Position numbers and translations under genes: made by a program. Below the pieces are notes generated by a model that had not been told where the DNA came from, did not search any database, and was given only the letters and a program-made list of their open reading frames with translations. A stretch of 35,115 nt of DNA from Candidatus Peregrinibacteria bacterium. Lineage in GTDB: Bacteria; Patescibacteriota; Gracilibacteria; UM-FILTER-43-11; JACRIE01. Position 1 is the first letter of the stretch; each line of letters begins with the position of its first letter. Positions 32,637 through 35,115 of this stretch are shown piece by piece. Where the stretch lies: NCBI GenBank assembly GCA_016220165.1, contig JACRIE010000071.1, positions 1-35,115 on the forward strand. Reading direction: 5' to 3'.

Positions 32637-32671
32637 TTTGACATCTGACACCTGACACCTGACATTTGACC
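32637..32671 (+). repeat. five tandem heptads (TTTGACA/CCTGACA) forming the leader and start of the M23 gene
   Basis: TTTGACA, TCTGACA, CCTGACA, CCTGACA, TTTGACC: five 7-base units with no interruption, 35 bases in all. The TTG start of the downstream gene is in the fifth unit. No complementary array is seen nearby, so this one is not a hairpin. Confidence 0.85.
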
Positions 32672-34255
32672 AGACTTTTAAGAGCCATCATCGCAGGGAA
32701 CGTTATTTCTGTTTTGGTTCTGTGGAGCTCTGCGCCCCTATGGGCTGAAGAAACGAGCTCAAAAACGGATTATAGCGAAGACAATCTGATCGATATCAGC
32801 GATCAAGGGCTTTTCGATTCTAAAGGACAACCCATTCTTCAGTGGCAGGATACGACTCCTGCCGCGCCTGTTGAGCCGAAAAAGGTTGCTCCTGATGAGG
32901 ATTTAAAGGCCTATCAAGAGGGCATTTTATCTCAATGGGGGAGTCAGAACGCCTTTGATCAGGAACGCCTTCGGAATGCGAAAGAAGCCATCATTAAAGA
33001 GCATCAGAATTTCAATCAATTGGGGCAGAAAATTAAAGAGATCGAGGGCGCATTGGCTCCTTTTTCTCAGCAAATCAAAGAACTGAAAGATCAAGTGGCG
33101 CTTTTTAATAAAAATATTGAAACGACTCAAAAACAAATTGAGGATGCGGAACAACGAATCGTTAAAAAGCAGCTTGATATCAAAGATCTTATGAAGCGCA
33201 TTGAAATCAGTCGAGTGATTATTGCCGACCAGCAACGCGTGGTTTTGGGATTTATCGGACTGATGTATCACGAAGAGGAACAATATTTGGATCTTTACAC
33301 GAACGGGACTGACACGTTCAAGCTTCTTTTAGCCGACCAGAGCGTGGGAGAAAGTCTTCAGGGGCAGGAATACGCGCGTCTTGTGGAGCAATTGGGCCGC
33401 GATTTTTTTCATCAGCTTGAGCTGAAGCATCGCGATCTTAATGAAAAACAACAGAATCTGCAAAAGCAACAACAGGAGTTGACCATGCTTTATACTTCTT
33501 TGGATGCCCAAAAGCAACAGCTTCAGGAACAGCGTCTTGCCAAGCAGGATCTTTTAGACAAGACCCAGGGTGAAGAGTCCCGTTATCAGGAGCTTCTTGA
33601 GGAAGCGATCCAGCAGCAGATGGAGTCGATGATCGCCATTCAGAATATGAAAGATAGTCTTGGCATGATTGAAACCAAGCTCACGGCGCTTGACGCTACT
33701 CCCATCCAACCTTCCATTGATGAATCTCAAAAGAATTTCGAACCATCGAATTTCGCGCTTCCTTCTTCCGATCTATTCCCTGGGCTTTCCAGCACTCCTT
33801 TGGAGTGGCCGATCAATCCGATTCGAGGAATCAGCGCCTATTATCATGATTCCACTTATCCCAAGCGCTGGGGGATCCATAACGCTATTGATATTCGTAC
33901 CCCGCAAGGAACGCCGATCCATGCTCCGGCGAATGCTTATGTGTTTGAAACCAAAGACAATGGAATGGGATATAACTATATCATTTTGGCTCACAAAGAT
34001 AATCTCATTACGGTGTATGGTCATGTGTCCGAGTTGTTAGTCAAGCCCGGCATGGTCATTCGAAAAGGTGATGTGATTGGACTTACGGGCGGCTTGCTAG
34101 GGACTAAAGGCGCAGGGCTTCAAACCACAGGCCCGCATCTTCATCTGGAAGTTTATAAAAATGGCCAGCATACGGATCCGCTCGAGATGCTGCCCTTTTG
34201 GCAGATGCCAGCCAAGTATATTCCGCCGGAGTATTTGAAGAAGCTGGAAAAGTGA
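32666..34255 (+). CDS. exported coiled-coil M23 (LytM) peptidase, EnvC-like
   Basis: 529 residues from a TTG inside the heptad array; no other start fits the signal peptide (LLRAIIAGNVISVLVLWSSAPLWA). Residues about 90-345 are a Gln/Lys/Glu-rich coiled coil (KQQQELTMLYTSLDAQKQQLQEQ). The C-terminal M23 domain (about 385-515) has the zinc ligands in WGIHNAIDIRTPQG and PHLHLEVYKNG, with TVYGHVSELLV between. EnvC/NlpD-like proteins of this layout hydrolyse peptidoglycan cross-links or activate amidases at division. The ligands are present, so it is probably active. Confidence 0.88.
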   Translation: MTRLLRAIIAGNVISVLVLWSSAPLWAEETSSKTDYSEDNLIDISDQGLFDSKGQPILQWQDTTPAAPVEPKKVAPDEDLKAYQEGILSQWGSQNAFDQERLRNAKEAIIKEHQNFNQLGQKIKEIEGALAPFSQQIKELKDQVALFNKNIETTQKQIEDAEQRIVKKQLDIKDLMKRIEISRVIIADQQRVVLGFIGLMYHEEEQYLDLYTNGTDTFKLLLADQSVGESLQGQEYARLVEQLGRDFFHQLELKHRDLNEKQQNLQKQQQELTMLYTSLDAQKQQLQEQRLAKQDLLDKTQGEESRYQELLEEAIQQQMESMIAIQNMKDSLGMIETKLTALDATPIQPSIDESQKNFEPSNFALPSSDLFPGLSSTPLEWPINPIRGISAYYHDSTYPKRWGIHNAIDIRTPQGTPIHAPANAYVFETKDNGMGYNYIILAHKDNLITVYGHVSELLVKPGMVIRKGDVIGLTGGLLGTKGAGLQTTGPHLHLEVYKNGQHTDPLEMLPFWQMPAKYIPPEYLKKLEK

Positions 34256-34309
34256 CAAGCGACGAGAGACGAGCGACGAGAGACTAGAAAGAAGAATTAC
34301 TCGTCACTT
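34251..34309. repeat. heptad-repeat hairpin (GCGACGA/GAGACGA units) carrying two stop codons
   Basis: GTGACAA, GCGACGA, GAGACGA, GCGACGA, GAGACTA in strict 7-base steps, then after AGAAAGAAGA a single complementary ACTCGTCACTTA. The first unit supplies the TGA of the M23 gene. The complementary copy supplies the TGA of convergent rsmI. It fits a two-way terminator. Confidence 0.85.
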
Positions 34310-34966
34310 ATTTTTGATCATTACGACGTATTCGCCGCGGATGCCGTCTTTTGTTAGCTGTTCGATGATTTGAGAAGGAGTCCCGCGATAAAATTTTTCG
34401 TAAATTTTGGTGAGCTCTTTGGCCACGACGATATGAGCTGTCGGCGGAAGCGCGTTTTCGAACGCCTCCAGAGTTTTTAGAATCCGGTGAGGGGATTCAT
34501 AGAAGACGACCGTGCGTTCCTCTTCCGTTATTTTTTTAAAGAGGGTTTGGCGGCCTTTTTTGATTGGAAGGAAGCCGAGATACACGAATTTATCCGTGGG
34601 CAAACCGGAAGCGGAGAGGGCGGTCAAAAACGCGCTCGGCCCGGGAATAGGGACGATTTGGATATTGTGTTTCAACGCGGCCTGGATAACGACGTATCCA
34701 GGATCCGAAATGCCGGGGGTTCCCGCGTCTGAGACAAGAGCGATATTTTTTCCGCTTCCGAGGAGCTCTAGTATTTTTTCCACTTTGGCCGCTCCGCTGT
34801 GACTATGAAATGAGAGAAGCGGTTTTTGAATCTGATAGTGATTTAAAAGAATACTCGTGTGGCGCGTGTCTTCGCAGGCGATAATATCAACGGCTTTGAG
34901 CGTTTCAAGAGCCCGCAAAGTGATGTCATTCAGGTTGCCGATGGGGGTCGCGACGATGTAAAGCAT
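34304..34966 (-). CDS. rsmI: 16S rRNA (cytidine-2'-O)-methyltransferase RsmI
   Basis: 220 residues, an SPOUT-unrelated tetrapyrrole-methylase-fold enzyme that methylates C1402 of 16S rRNA with SAM. Visible motifs: MLYIVATPIGNLNDITLRALE, IIACEDTRHTSILLNHY, ALVSDAGTPGISDPGYV, IPGPSAFLTALSASGLPTDKFVYLGFLP and VVFYESPHRILKTLE. It is slightly shorter than E. coli RsmI at the C-terminus, as is common. Its stop lies in a heptad hairpin and a TTAGCTA array begins just before its ATG. Confidence 0.95.
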   Translation of the reverse strand: MLYIVATPIGNLNDITLRALETLKAVDIIACEDTRHTSILLNHYQIQKPLLSFHSHSGAAKVEKILELLGSGKNIALVSDAGTPGISDPGYVVIQAALKHNIQIVPIPGPSAFLTALSASGLPTDKFVYLGFLPIKKGRQTLFKKITEEERTVVFYESPHRILKTLEAFENALPPTAHIVVAKELTKIYEKFYRGTPSQIIEQLTKDGIRGEYVVMIKNK

Positions 34967-34967
34967 A

Positions 34968-34988
34968 TTAGCGGTTAGCTATTAGCTG
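34968..34988. repeat. three tandem heptads (TTAGCGG/TTAGCTA/TTAGCTG) before rsmI
   Basis: Three 7-base units run from 34968 to 34988, directly upstream of the rsmI start. They resemble the TAGCTTT array between gatC and gatA. Only a weak complement (CAGCTA near 35035) is seen. Confidence 0.6.
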
Positions 34989-34992
34989 TTCG

Positions 34993-35115
34993 TATAATGC
35001 CCCTGTACCATTCTGGTACGCTTTCTTTGGTGAGCAGCTACGCAGCGCTGTGTTGAGGGTAGAGCCTCGTCGCTTAACATGTAGGCTCCCGGAAAGGCTT
35101 ATGGAAGCGGATAAA
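34993..35115 (+). other. possible RNA gene or leader cut by the window edge
   Basis: A perfect TATAAT (34993-34998) is followed by a tight hairpin, GTACCA TTC TGGTAC (35004-35018), and then TGTTGAG pairing with CTTAACA with GAGG/CCTC inside. No coding frame is seen to the end of the window. It could be a structured RNA or a riboswitch-type leader whose gene lies beyond. No -35 box is clear. Too little is present to name it. Confidence 0.3.

Overview
The window reads as chromosomal DNA of an uncultured bacterium, most like a Candidate Phyla Radiation (Patescibacteria, Peregrinibacteria-like) genome. This is inferred from small well-packed genes, almost no Shine-Dalgarno sequences, large exported Ig-like/S-layer and prepilin proteins, and a partial nucleotide pathway beside housekeeping genes. 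UGA is a normal stop here (clpB, leuS and rsmI end with it), so the UGA=Gly code of Gracilibacteria/Absconditabacteria does not apply.

Layout. Bases 1-4100: the tail of an unknown gene, a small ACT-like protein whose frame runs into tRNA-Trp, and a 1063-residue exported IPT/TIG + S-layer-homology protein. Bases 4085-6750: pyrK and pyrD (class 1B dihydroorotate dehydrogenase), split by an opposite-strand gene related to DUF4256. Bases 6850-9700: a mosaic of a SIMPL-domain protein, an AAA+/DUF4143 ATPase flanked by a diverged copy of the SIMPL gene end, an internally deleted recQ, and a 5'-truncated ORF6N gene carrying twin 33-bp palindromes. Bases 9770-16730: malic enzyme, an L,D-transpeptidase, a 592-base gene-free stretch with strong hairpins, gatA-gatC, a small membrane protein, guaB and an Ig-like lipoprotein. 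Bases 16770-24000: clpB, a toxin remnant, a two-module exported protein, tRNA-His, a broken metallopeptidase gene and an intact Phd/RelE-type toxin-antitoxin pair. Bases 24058-35000: leuS, a four-gene prepilin-like cluster next to ruvA (one member 928 residues with Cys-rich MopE-like repeats), an EnvC-like M23 peptidase, rsmI, and a possible RNA gene cut by the window edge.

The most unusual feature is spread across the window. Many gene junctions carry short arrays of 7-base units (GTGACGA, TAGCTTG/TAGCTTT, TGACACC, ATTACAAG and others). Each junction has its own consensus, and most arrays are followed by an inverted array so that the whole folds as a hairpin. The arrays reach into genes: they encode the last residues of LeuS and the N-terminal tail of a prepilin, they contain the TTG start of the M23 peptidase, and they supply the stop codons of two convergent genes. 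I do not recognise this as a described repeat class. It may be a terminator family that grows by 7-base slippage or by copying of one arm into the other.

Functionally the intact genes cover pyrimidine and purine synthesis (pyrDK, guaB), aminoacylation (leuS, gatAC), proteostasis (clpB), recombination (ruvA), rRNA modification (rsmI), wall editing (L,D-transpeptidase, M23) and an elaborate cell surface. The decayed genes (recQ, ORF6N, a toxin, a metallopeptidase, perhaps pyrK) show ongoing gene loss.
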